Shown here in pieces: positions 1 through 8,700 of a DNA stretch of 9,142 nt. The notes beneath the pieces were generated by a model that did no database searches, was not told the origin of the DNA, and saw nothing but the letters and a program-made list of their open reading frames with translations. A program made the translations under genes and the position numbers. Within the stretch, counting starts at the first letter, position 1; every line of letters begins with the position of its first letter. The DNA is from JABMOV01 sp964654545 (lineage in GTDB: Bacteria; Fidelibacterota; Marinisomatia; Marinisomatales; JABMOV01): positions 1 through 9,142 of the forward strand of contig CAZZIU010000048.1 of the NCBI GenBank assembly GCA_964654545.1, written 5' to 3'.

Positions 1-2
1 CT

Positions 3-125
3 ACAAGTGAACGTATTGCCACAATGATTGCTGCTGCTCCAACCGTATATCCCACGTTGCGCATTGTAACATATTTGGGCAAGAATAGTAAAGCCACCAA
101 AAATCAAATAGCTCAAATGATCTAG
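3..125 (+). CDS. C-terminal end of an unrecognised plus-strand gene (5' end outside window)
   Basis: An open frame enters from the left edge and runs 40 codons to a TAG at 123-125. The last residues include the stretch RIVTYLGKNSKATKNQIAQM. I do not recognise the family. The spacing of hydrophobic residues and the A-T-x-x-x-I-A pattern resemble the first two helices of a winged helix-turn-helix, and the stop falls about where a recognition helix would begin, so the gene could be truncated; this is a weak inference. The frame converges on the minus-strand operon, with only 3 bp (126-128) between the two stop codons, so there is no room for a separate terminator. A 40-codon open stretch in AT-rich DNA could also be chance. 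Confidence 0.45.
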   Translation, partial: TSERIATMIAAAPTVYPTLRIVTYLGKNSKATKNQIAQMI

Positions 126-128
126 AGT

Positions 129-2591
129 CTATTTCAACAACACCATCTTCTTCGTCTGTATAAAATCTTCTGATATAATCTGGTAGAAGTACATTCCGCT
201 GGCCACATTACTTGCATCCCAGACCACTGATTTGTAACCGGCTTCCTGAGTTTCAGATACCAGAGTAGTCATTTTTTTACCAAGTATATTGTAAATAGTG
301 ATCTGCACATCAGATCGTTGTGGTAGCTCATAATCTATCTTCGTTGACGGATTAAAGGGGTTGGGATAATTTTGATTGAGAGCGTATTTAGCAGGTAATA
401 GTGCTACATCCTCTACTCCCAACCACGTGCGATTAATATAAAAGAACGTCGTGTCAAATGGACTACTTACTAACCCATCATGTGCAAAAACGGTACATTG
501 AAATCCGAATATTGTTGTATTAAGATTATGTCCGAAAATATTTACCGACACACTTGTATCAGTAGTAGTCATTTGTGGACTTGCTGGAAACATGATTGGA
601 TATATAACCCTGTTTTGAACGATATATTCAAGATTATCACTATCAACATCCAATCCAGGATGCCATGAAAGCGTCAACAAAGAATCATTTGGTGAATCAA
701 CAAAAATAGTATCTCCATAAACGGGATAAGTAATTGTTGGTGGTAGAGGTGAATCATTCACCGGTTGAACGGTAATCGTAAAGCCCGATGTATCCCAAAA
801 AGCTCCATCTGTAGCATAAAGTGTGACCGGAAAACTTCCAAACCAGTTCTCAAAAGGAGTGTAAGTCAATGAATTCTGTGTTAATAAAAAATCGCCTAAC
901 GAAGTGTCCACGTCCATACTAATTTGAATTGAATCACTGTTAACATCCATACAATTAAATGATACAATAATTGTGTGATCCTCCTGCAACACTTGATTTG
1001 GAATGGGATTGAATTCTGGTGGATAATTAACAGGGTATTCGCAACCTGGTTCTTCATAATACCCAATATAACCACCACTCTCACTTGCCAATAAACATGG
1101 CGATGATTCTGATAAAGTAAAATCTCGTAGATAGAAATCACAAAATTGTGGATTTAGGTTGATACTACCTGCATTCCAATTTACTTCTCCGGCACAATTC
1201 ATGTTCATTCCCTCTTGTCCACCTTGTATATCAGAATAATTGGACGATATGCTTATATAATCACCAAAATTATTTGTCCTACCCACTATTTGATCCGGTG
1301 AATTTCCCCAAATAATACTATTGGTTATTTCCACCTCGGCCTCCATGTCACAGAAGATTCCTCCACCTCCATAATAGTAAGTTGAAGAGTTATTTGCTAT
1401 TGTCGTCTGGTTTATGGTTGCATTGGCGTGCCATAGGTCAAGTCCATCACTATAGTTATTTTCGATAGTTGAGCTATCAATAACGATGATTGAATTCAAA
1501 ATCCCATTAATACCTTTTCCAGAATTGGTAATGGAACTGGAAGAAAGATATAATTGGGAACCACTTGAATAAACCCCAGTACTATTTCCAATTAATTCGC
1601 AATTTCTAATTCCTACGTTCGAACTATATGCTTTTACCCCATAAGCATTATCCCTAATAATGCAATTTTTTATTATGACAGATGAATTTTCACAGAAGAT
1701 GCCTCCAACATAACTTGAATTTTGGATTGTCACATTGTTAATAGATATGTCCGATGAATTCATAAGATTAAGCCTACGATGCGATGTATTCCCACCAAGA
1801 ATTACTGCTTCAGCAGATGTTCCATCAATTGAAACAAAGCTATTTAAAGTGACGGGAAAATGTTCACCTGTTGTTGAATCAGAATAAATACCATCTGCAA
1901 TGTGTATCGTACTTGGACTTAAACTATCTGTTATGATACGATTTGTAGCCTCGAATAATGTGCTTAATGGATCTGAACTGGTGCCGGATGCACCAACTGT
2001 ACCTATTGTACTAATATATACATCTCCAGAAATTGGACTTAAGTCTGGAGTCATAAATATTGATATAGACTGACCAAGTCGCAAGAATCCTGGAATACTC
2101 CCACCACCCTCTCCATAGCTTGGATACAAAAGATTGTCCCCAACGCGATATTCGATAATGAAGGCCCCCATCATGTCATTTGTTTGAATTATTGGCTCAA
2201 TAGCTAAAGATCCTTCGGGAAGTGAGAAAACTGTATCAACGGCATATCCAACCCACCAATAATAACCAGGCATACATCCTGAGATTGGATATACTGCACT
2301 ATCACTACATAGATATTCTGAAATAATACTATCGTATACAAAAATTCCAGATAGATCGCCACTAAATGGAACTGTATCCGGTAGTGTCCAACCAATGGGT
2401 AATTGAATACCAAAATTTGGAATAGCATTTGTACTGTCTACTTCTCCCAGAGATAGTGTAATGACCGGTGAAACGACACTATTCGTTAATGCAATGGGTG
2501 GTTGTACTACCGTTTCAATTTCATAACAACCGACAAATAAAATCAATATAGATACACATAGTAGAATCCATTTTATACAAAGGCTTCTCAA
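129..2591 (-). CDS. Putative surface lipoprotein: beta-helix (DUF1565-like), Ig-like modules and T9SS C-terminal sorting domain
   Basis: An 820-residue exported protein, last gene of the three-gene operon. Residues 1-21 form a signal peptide ending FVG-C22, a near-lipobox with Phe at -3, so lipidation at Cys22 is likely. Residues about 45-190 are an N-terminal region I do not recognise. Residues about 191-267 look like DUF1565, and the helix continues to about 510 in short repeats rich in Asn, Ser and Cys, ending in a cap (SPCLLASESGGYIGYYE) like the one in the 4165-5607 protein. Residues about 522-612 resemble a tandem-95/cadherin-type repeat and about 613-720 an Fn3-like domain. Residues about 736-820 are the T9SS sorting domain, with QNYPNPFNP near 739-747. 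No catalytic motif is visible; binding of a surface polymer or adhesion is a guess. The start is TTG, supported by AAAGGA 7 nt upstream, and the signal peptide begins immediately; no ATG lies upstream in frame before the preceding gene's stop. Confidence 0.9.
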   Translation of the reverse strand: MRSLCIKWILLCVSILILFVGCYEIETVVQPPIALTNSVVSPVITLSLGEVDSTNAIPNFGIQLPIGWTLPDTVPFSGDLSGIFVYDSIISEYLCSDSAVYPISGCMPGYYWWVGYAVDTVFSLPEGSLAIEPIIQTNDMMGAFIIEYRVGDNLLYPSYGEGGGSIPGFLRLGQSISIFMTPDLSPISGDVYISTIGTVGASGTSSDPLSTLFEATNRIITDSLSPSTIHIADGIYSDSTTGEHFPVTLNSFVSIDGTSAEAVILGGNTSHRRLNLMNSSDISINNVTIQNSSYVGGIFCENSSVIIKNCIIRDNAYGVKAYSSNVGIRNCELIGNSTGVYSSGSQLYLSSSSITNSGKGINGILNSIIVIDSSTIENNYSDGLDLWHANATINQTTIANNSSTYYYGGGGIFCDMEAEVEITNSIIWGNSPDQIVGRTNNFGDYISISSNYSDIQGGQEGMNMNCAGEVNWNAGSINLNPQFCDFYLRDFTLSESSPCLLASESGGYIGYYEEPGCEYPVNYPPEFNPIPNQVLQEDHTIIVSFNCMDVNSDSIQISMDVDTSLGDFLLTQNSLTYTPFENWFGSFPVTLYATDGAFWDTSGFTITVQPVNDSPLPPTITYPVYGDTIFVDSPNDSLLTLSWHPGLDVDSDNLEYIVQNRVIYPIMFPASPQMTTTDTSVSVNIFGHNLNTTIFGFQCTVFAHDGLVSSPFDTTFFYINRTWLGVEDVALLPAKYALNQNYPNPFNPSTKIDYELPQRSDVQITIYNILGKKMTTLVSETQEAGYKSVVWDASNVASGMYFYQIISEDFIQTKKMVLLK

Positions 2592-2598
2592 AACAATA

Positions 2599-2604
2599 TC
2601 CTTT
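2599..2604 (-). promoter_or_regulatory. Ribosome binding site deciding the TTG start of the lipoprotein gene
   Basis: Read on the minus strand, AAAGGA lies 7 nt before the TTG at 2591-2589. It sits in the 27-bp gap after the stop of the upstream gene (2619). The next in-frame ATG is well over 100 codons downstream, past the signal peptide, so this site supports the non-ATG start. Confidence 0.65.
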
Positions 2605-2618
2605 CTTTCAATAAAGAT

Positions 2619-4130
2619 TTATTTCAGATATACCATCCTTTTTGTTTGAATAAAATCACCTGTTTTAATTTGGTAAAAGTACACTCCGCTGGCAACATTG
2701 GATGCATCCCAAACCACTGATTTAGCCCCTGCACCCTGAACCTCTGATACCAATGTTTCTACTTCATTCCCTCGTAATTCGTAAATCGTAATTGTTACTT
2801 CTGATCTATAAGGTATTTCATATTGGATTGTTGTTGTGGGGTTGAATGGATTGGGATAATTTTGATACAATTTATAATGATCCGGAGTTAATTGATTTTC
2901 AGCGATTGTAACCAGTCCTGTAGTATCCCATGAGGCTGTAATATTATATGCAACACCATTGAGTACGCTTTGATCACCAAAATAGACGTGTCCTGCCGTC
3001 ATGATAGTGGTTGCACATTCAACACCAATATACCAGGTTCCCGGTGAAGTTACGGGTATTTCCAAAACCTGATCTGAGCCCGATTGGTTTGACATATATT
3101 GTGCATTTGATTCAAATGCAAATGTATCCGGAGTTACATAGAGAAAAAGATCATACCCTTCTTCACCATCCAACTCAATAGTAATCGAATTCGCTTCTTC
3201 AGGTACGGAAAAAGTAAAATGGTGGTATTGCTTGTCACCAATTTTTGTAAATGCAGGGATACTGTCCTCTGTTGATTGGTTCATATATCTAGTCTCACCA
3301 CTGACCAGTTCCCCTTTTATCTGAGGTGCGCCTATACCATCTACTGCATAATGCAAGATTGCTTCCATTAAATGGAGTTGTTCCCCAGATGTTACACTTT
3401 CAGGATGTGACATGATGACGACTATCCTGCCTTTTATATCATCGGGTTTATACGCCCAGGTGCTGACTTTTTCGTGCATGGGTAGACTTGGATAGTCATA
3501 GCGCAATAATACTTCTGTTTGAAAAGGCCAGCTGATATCTTCTCGAGCATAACCGCCCCCATTATGATACACACCATCAATATACAAATCGCCCCCAAAA
3601 TCGAAATAATTTAAAAGTGGCGAATTCGGGAGGATGGTTTGACCCGTCGGAGTATCATTTAGGCCTGTATATTCAGTCCATCCGGGCCAAAGGTGATAAT
3701 AAGCTGTATGAACATTGGGGTGATGATACCCCATGCTCGCAATAAATGCTCCCGCACATGATCCGGTATAGCTACCACCACTATTATAGAATTGTCTAAC
3801 CCGGTTTCGTCCTTCTTCACCTAAAGAATTACCGTGAGAGGTTGATTGACCTCCATTGGTGTATAGTGTCCGGTAACGCGGTGAACCGTCAGGATAAAGC
3901 AAACGACCATTACTATCATCCATATTTGCTATTATAATGGAATCCTGTACATAGATAGATTCTGTCGCTAAATATTCAAAGCTAAACCCCAGCGAATCAG
4001 CTGCGGGAAGAGTTACTCGGCTGGTTAAATGAACCCCACCATCCATGAAAAGGTCTTTGTAAAAACCGGGGGTTTGCATATAAATAACATGGAATATTAG
4101 AAGAATAACTGGTGTTTTTTTTATATTCAT
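2619..4130 (-). CDS. Secreted class I glutamine amidotransferase-like (BPL_N-type) protein with PPC-like and T9SS sorting domains
   Basis: A 503-residue exported protein, middle gene of the operon. Residues 1 to about 20 are a short hydrophobic signal peptide. Residues about 25-268 have the class I amidotransferase/DJ-1-like fold, closest by eye to the N-terminal domain of biotin protein ligase (BPL_N). The nucleophile elbow is GGSYTGSCAGAF with Cys125; the His-x-Glu pair is SHPE with His242 and Glu244, as in canonical glutamine amidotransferases; a glycine pair in YTNGGQS (about 90-96) may belong to the oxyanion region. Residues about 295-400 match the PPC (prepeptidase C-terminal) beta-sandwich, with YDLFLYV and GTWYIGV strands. 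Residues about 419-503 are a T9SS sorting domain, with QNYPNPFNP at 423-431. The triad looks intact, but no synthetase partner is present, so glutamine hydrolysis feeding a biosynthetic enzyme is unlikely and the substrate is unknown. The ATG has GGGGA 4 nt upstream; the gap to the preceding stop is 34 bp. Confidence 0.88.
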   Translation of the reverse strand: MNIKKTPVILLIFHVIYMQTPGFYKDLFMDGGVHLTSRVTLPAADSLGFSFEYLATESIYVQDSIIIANMDDSNGRLLYPDGSPRYRTLYTNGGQSTSHGNSLGEEGRNRVRQFYNSGGSYTGSCAGAFIASMGYHHPNVHTAYYHLWPGWTEYTGLNDTPTGQTILPNSPLLNYFDFGGDLYIDGVYHNGGGYAREDISWPFQTEVLLRYDYPSLPMHEKVSTWAYKPDDIKGRIVVIMSHPESVTSGEQLHLMEAILHYAVDGIGAPQIKGELVSGETRYMNQSTEDSIPAFTKIGDKQYHHFTFSVPEEANSITIELDGEEGYDLFLYVTPDTFAFESNAQYMSNQSGSDQVLEIPVTSPGTWYIGVECATTIMTAGHVYFGDQSVLNGVAYNITASWDTTGLVTIAENQLTPDHYKLYQNYPNPFNPTTTIQYEIPYRSEVTITIYELRGNEVETLVSEVQGAGAKSVVWDASNVASGVYFYQIKTGDFIQTKRMVYLK

Positions 4131-4164
4131 TTAATCCCCGGTATTATAACATGAAATAATCTGT

Positions 4165-5607
4165 TTATTTTATTAATACGAGTTTTCTTGTCTCATTTAA
4201 GTCTCCTGCTCGCAATTGGTAGTAATACACGCCAGCGCTCACTTTTTGGTTTTTGTTATCCTTCCCATCCCAAATTGTGGTTTTTACACCGGAATCCTGA
4301 TATTCGTTTACCAGTATTTTTATAGTATTTCCTAGGAGATCATATATTTTAAGAGTCACGACTGATGCTTTGTCGATACTATAGTGTATTTTTGTGGACG
4401 GGTTGAATGGATTGGGATAATTCTGATACAGATTAAATTTAGCAGGTATACCTGGGTCCTGTATTACCCCTACAACATAATCTGACTCATAGGCTCCCAT
4501 ATCCATTGAGCTCCCATTATATTCATCCGGAGGACAATACAGTAATGTATCCCCTCCAGCAAAATATAGATCAATACCTGCATCAATACATGGCGAGCCT
4601 TCAACAAGCCCATAATTTCCATTCTCAGAATCAACAAATAGTGGATCATCCTGAATATTTCCTTCTCCCCAGGTTGCTTCACCAAGATCGACATCAATTC
4701 CTTCCTGACCGTTTTGTAAATCTGAATAGGCAACATGAATATCATTTTGTGCAAAACTAACTGTATATGTCCCAATCTCTCGACCATCGTTCCATAGAAT
4801 AGAATTAATGATTGTTAAATTGACGTTTTGTATGCACATTATTCCACTGTAATGCTCCGGATATGAATCATAATTCCCTGTAATTGTTACTGCATTTAGA
4901 ACGATTTCACCATCTTCATAAAACCAGATGCCGGCTCCGCCATTTGTTGTTGAATTTCCCTGGATTACTGTTCTCACAATTTCCGGGCTGCTTCCCTGGC
5001 TCATGATTCCACCACCGGCATAGGCATCATTTCCAGTAATTATAACATTACGGATGATGGGATTTGAGTAATATATTGCAATGCCACCTCCATAGTATGC
5101 GTAATTATTTTTTATCTCTATGTTTTCAAGTAAGGGACTTGAGTACAATGAAATGGCAATACCCCCACCGAGGGATTCAGCAACGGGTGCTGAATTATTT
5201 TCAATGATTAAATTTCTAAGGGTCGGGTTAGAAAACTCTCTAATGGCAATTCCACCACCAAATCGCGGTGATGATCCACCCGTATTACCGTTACCATTTG
5301 TAATTGTAAATCCTGATAATTCCGCATTTTCCGTTTCATAATTAACAAATGAAACAACGCTACCGTTTTGATTTCCATCAATAATGGTATTTTCAGCTCC
5401 ACTAATAGATATTACACGTATATCCTCCCCATCAAAACTTATGTTCTCTATATAGGTTCCAGCGCTTACAAGAACTATGTCCCCGTTAACGGCTAGATCA
5501 ATTCCAGCTTGAATTGTAGGTGCATCTCCAGGTACTGAAATCACATTACAATAAACACTGCCAATAAAAAAAATGCTTATAATCCCATGATTTGTTTTTC
5601 TTTGCAT
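4165..5607 (-). CDS. Exported right-handed parallel beta-helix (pectate-lyase-fold) protein with T9SS sorting domain
   Basis: A 480-residue protein, first gene of the operon. A short hydrophobic stretch at about 8-20 serves as a signal peptide with no clear cleavage site. The mature part opens with a typical beta-helix entry (SVPGDAPTIQAGIDLAVNGD, 24-43). Helix rungs carry GGGI or GGAGI at residues 117, 147, 173, 198 and 223, a spacing of about 25-30, which is one helical turn. Residues 321-375 form the C-terminal cap (DDPLF ... SPCIDAG ... DMGAYE). Residues about 390-480 are the T9SS sorting domain, with QNYPNPFNP at 395-403. No pectate-lyase catalytic residues are identifiable, so polysaccharide lyase activity is not supported; many such proteins are surface or adhesive. 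The ATG start is backed by AGGGGG 5 nt upstream. The sorting domain differs clearly from those of the two downstream genes. Confidence 0.9.
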   Translation of the reverse strand: MQRKTNHGIISIFFIGSVYCNVISVPGDAPTIQAGIDLAVNGDIVLVSAGTYIENISFDGEDIRVISISGAENTIIDGNQNGSVVSFVNYETENAELSGFTITNGNGNTGGSSPRFGGGIAIREFSNPTLRNLIIENNSAPVAESLGGGIAISLYSSPLLENIEIKNNYAYYGGGIAIYYSNPIIRNVIITGNDAYAGGGIMSQGSSPEIVRTVIQGNSTTNGGAGIWFYEDGEIVLNAVTITGNYDSYPEHYSGIMCIQNVNLTIINSILWNDGREIGTYTVSFAQNDIHVAYSDLQNGQEGIDVDLGEATWGEGNIQDDPLFVDSENGNYGLVEGSPCIDAGIDLYFAGGDTLLYCPPDEYNGSSMDMGAYESDYVVGVIQDPGIPAKFNLYQNYPNPFNPSTKIHYSIDKASVVTLKIYDLLGNTIKILVNEYQDSGVKTTIWDGKDNKNQKVSAGVYYYQLRAGDLNETRKLVLIK

Positions 5608-5612
5608 TTTGG

Positions 5613-5618
5613 CCCCCT
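5613..5618 (-). promoter_or_regulatory. Ribosome binding site of the beta-helix gene
   Basis: AGGGGG on the minus strand lies 5 nt before the ATG at 5607. It is the strongest Shine-Dalgarno match among the four complete genes and supports the chosen start. Confidence 0.6.
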
Positions 5619-5658
5619 ATTGGTTTAATCGTTGGGCAAAATTACTGGGGTACCTAGA

Positions 5659-5714
5659 CTATTACACCTATACAAAACCTATACAGTAGTATTTACTTAA
5701 AAGGTGTATTATAG
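5659..5714. repeat. Inverted repeat bracketing the operator-like direct repeats
   Basis: The left arm CTATTACACCT (5659-5669) and right arm AGGTGTATTATAG (5702-5714) are complementary apart from a 2-nt insertion. The core TACACCT/AGGTGTA (5663-5669 and 5702-5708) is perfect. The arms enclose 32 bp that contain most of the tandem direct repeats. The right arm overlaps the TATAAT string. Confidence 0.55.
5666..5685. repeat. Two perfect 9-bp direct repeats 11 bp apart (candidate operator)
   Basis: ACCTATACA occurs at 5666-5674 and again at 5677-5685, a period of 11 bp, about one DNA turn, so two protein subunits could bind the same face. The site lies between the LuxR-type regulator gene and the operon it precedes, making it a candidate binding site for that regulator; this link is inferred. 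Confidence 0.55.
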
Positions 5715-5732
5715 ACGGAAAAACAATAAACT

Positions 5733-8700
5733 TTAATAATTTGATAGAAAATGAATTAGGTTTTCACCTTTACTAAGTTGCAATTTTTTCCGAATTCGAT
5801 ATCGGTAGATTTCTACGGTTGCCGGTTCCACATTCATAAGCCCAGCGATCTCTTTTGATAACATATTTAGCCGTAAAAGGGCGCACACCTTTAGTTCTTT
5901 GGCGGTTAATGTGGGATAATCTCCGCCCAGGTTTTTCAGAAATCCTGAATGGATTTCAGTAAACCATTTTTCAAACTCATCCCATACATGGTTGAAAGAA
6001 ACAAGCTGAGTCAAATGACGAATCATTTTTTTCAGAACCAGTTGACATTCTTCCTCTTTCGCTTTTTCCAATAATTTTAACTCGGCCAATATTGATTCCA
6101 TGAAGTCTTGTTTTTCAATCAGATCCATGGATTTTGAAACCAGTTCCCGTTGCTGATGATCCAGCTTTAGTTGGTATTGCTGTTCCTTTGCTTTTCTACG
6201 TTCCTGTGTTTGTACTATTCGCAGACGAATAGCAAATCCCGAATAAATACATATACAAACAAATAGAATTTCCCCAAATATAAACCACCAGGCTTTCCAG
6301 AATGGTGGTTTGATAAGTATTGCCAATGAAACGCCGTGTTGATTCCAGACACCATCATTATTGGAAGCCCTCACATGAAAAGCATATTCGCCAGGATCTA
6401 AACTTGTATAGGTGACAAAACGACGGGTACCGGCATTTATCCAATCATTATCAAAGTTTTCAAGGTAGTATTCATAGCGATTGCGTTCGGGATCGGAATA
6501 ATCCAAGGCAGCATAAGTAAATGATAGTGTTTTATCTTTATGGGTTAATGTAATAGACTCTGTTTCTGTAATTGGGTTGGTAAGTATGACTCTTCCGTTT
6601 AGCTCTTTTCCAATTGGTACTTCTTCATAATTTATTTTAAAACTGGTAATTACGACCGGTGGGATATGAGAATTATTTTTAATAGAATCGGGATGAAAAC
6701 GATTAAAACCATTTGTCCCACCAAAGTAAAAGTACCCCTGACTATCTTTCAAACGAGAACTAAAGTAAAAATTGGTACTTTGAACACCCTCTTTTATATG
6801 ATACGTATTAACCAAACCATGATCAGGATGTGCTTTTAAAATACCTTGATTTGTTCCTAACCATAGATAGCCTGAATCATCCTGAAGAATGCTTGCTACT
6901 TCCAGACTTTTTAGGTCATAGCCTAAATCCAAAATAGTAAACTTGGTTCTTTCAGGATTTAATTTGTTCAGACCTCCGGCACGAGTACCAAACCATAAGT
7001 TGTTCTGTTGATCCTCAAAAATGTCCAAAATGCTGTTGCTGTTAATTGAATGTTGATCATTACTGGTTGCAATATAAGTATCAAATGATTCGGTACTGGG
7101 GTTGTATCGATTTAGTCCTCCACCGGAAGTACCAATCCATAATACTCCCGAATGATCCTCCAAGAGCGACAATATCATATTACTGCTTATGGTTGTTGGG
7201 TTTAGCGGATCATGTAGGTAATGGGTAAACTCCCCCGTCTCACGATTAAGCCGATTTAAGCCACCCCCGTTAGTTCCCACCCAAATTGAACTATCACTGG
7301 TCTCGGTTAATGTATATATGTTATTGTGGCTTAGGCTATGTGGTTGTGTGTTATACTGTCGATAATGATTTATTATATCAGTTGATGGATCCAATTCAAA
7401 TAAACCAGCACCAAATGACCCAATCCATACTTTTTCGGCATGATCTACCAAAACATGTCCCACATAATTCATACTCCAGACACCAGGATCATTATCATTG
7501 CTTTGAATATGCTGGAAGGTATTATGAACAGGATCAAATATGTTTGTACCGCCGGGCAAAGTTCCAATCAAGATGTTACCCTGTTTATTTTCGGCAAAAG
7601 AAAAGACATCCGTCCCCTGGAATCCTTCAGGAAAATCATTATTTTCGACAATATGATCAAATCGCAGCTGATTTGGATTATACTTATTAATGCCTTTTGA
7701 TCCAGCACCTGCCCAGAGAATCCCCTGAGGATCCATATAGACTTTCCAGAAAAGATGGTCATTTGCGCTGGTGGGATCATTTTCATCCATACGATTATAT
7801 GTGAAGGTATGAGTAGTCGTGTTAAAAAAAGTGATCCCGTCTAAGGATGCTAACCATAGATTTCTATTTTGATCCATAGCAATGGAATAAAGAATATTAG
7901 TGCTAATCATATCCGGATCATCTTTGCTAATCCTGTAATATTTACATTCTTCTGAACTAAGGTTATATTTAATCAGCCCTATAGGGTACATGGTCACCCA
8001 CAAAATATTCGTTTTCAAATCTCCACATATATCGGTGATATAATTATTACCAGTACTTTGGGCATAAAAATATTTATTTACGATGTTTTTTATTTCCCCA
8101 CTGTTTAAATCCATCTTTATTAACGTACCGCTTTTTGTCCCTGCCCATAGCGTACCAGTAGGAAATTCATGCAACGTGGAAATCCTGTCATCATTCATAG
8201 AGTTTGAATCATGCGGATCATGATAGTATGATATAAATGAAGCATCTTCGGGATTATATTTATTTAGACCATGCTCTGTGCCTATCCAGAGATTTTGTTG
8301 CGAATCTTTTAATATATCTGTTATTTGATTACTTGAAATAGACCAGGTTTCTTGTCGTTCATGACGATAATTTGTGAATGCCTCCGTTTTGCTATCCAGT
8401 CGATATAATCCATCGTTTATTGTTCCATACCAAATATTGCCATTGCTGTCCTCGCAAACACTTGTGATAGAATAACCGGGGAAAATGTCTTCTTCCTGCG
8501 GATCAGGACCAAACAGTGTAATCTCATACCCATCATAGCGGTTTAATCCAAACTGGGTACCAAACCACATAAATCCACGACTATCTTGCATAATATCATG
8601 GATCAGGCCACTTGATAGTCCATCTTCGACCGTCAGATGGTCAAAAACTATATTTGTACTCTGAGCACATAAAAGTACTGGTACTATTACAACAGCGATT

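Larger units (their letters stand above)
5608..5732 (-). promoter_or_regulatory. Promoter/operator region of the three-gene export operon
   Basis: A 125-bp gap between the regulator's stop and the operon's first ATG. It holds direct and inverted repeats listed separately. Two promoter-like strings occur on the minus strand. TATAAT lies at 5713-5708, with only a poor -35 match (TTAAAG, 17 bp upstream). TAATTTTG lies at 5644-5637 and matches the Bacteroidota -7 consensus TAnnTTTG, but without a TTTG at the usual -33 distance, as might fit an activator-dependent promoter. The second would place the repeats roughly 20-40 bp upstream of the -7 box. Its use outside Bacteroidota is an assumption. 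Confidence 0.45.

Noticed and set aside
5100..5300. CRISPR-like or tandem DNA repeats suggested by recurring CCACCACC-type strings
   Set aside because: These are the codons of the GGGI rungs of the beta-helix, spaced about 75-90 bp apart with variable sequence between; they are protein repeats, not a DNA array.
4470..5402. Other open frames (about 64-105 codons, both strands) inside the beta-helix gene
   Set aside because: They are fully contained in a gene with clear repeats, cap and sorting domain, and have no features of their own. The Gly/Asn-rich repeats of the real frame create open alternative frames.
4165..5607. Pectate lyase or other polysaccharide lyase activity for the beta-helix protein
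   Set aside because: The fold is evident from repeats, but I could not identify the Asp/Lys/Arg catalytic pattern of lyases, so only the fold is called.
5715..5745. Rho-independent terminator after the regulator gene
   Set aside because: There is a run of T on the minus strand (about 5724-5720), but the preceding potential stem is only a few A-T pairs with no GC content; too weak to call.
7286..7700. Plus-strand open frames of 134 and 86 codons inside the regulator gene
   Set aside because: They overlap each other and the well-supported propeller coding frame, have odd compositions rich in Tyr, His and Gln, and show no recognisable domain; they are antisense shadows.
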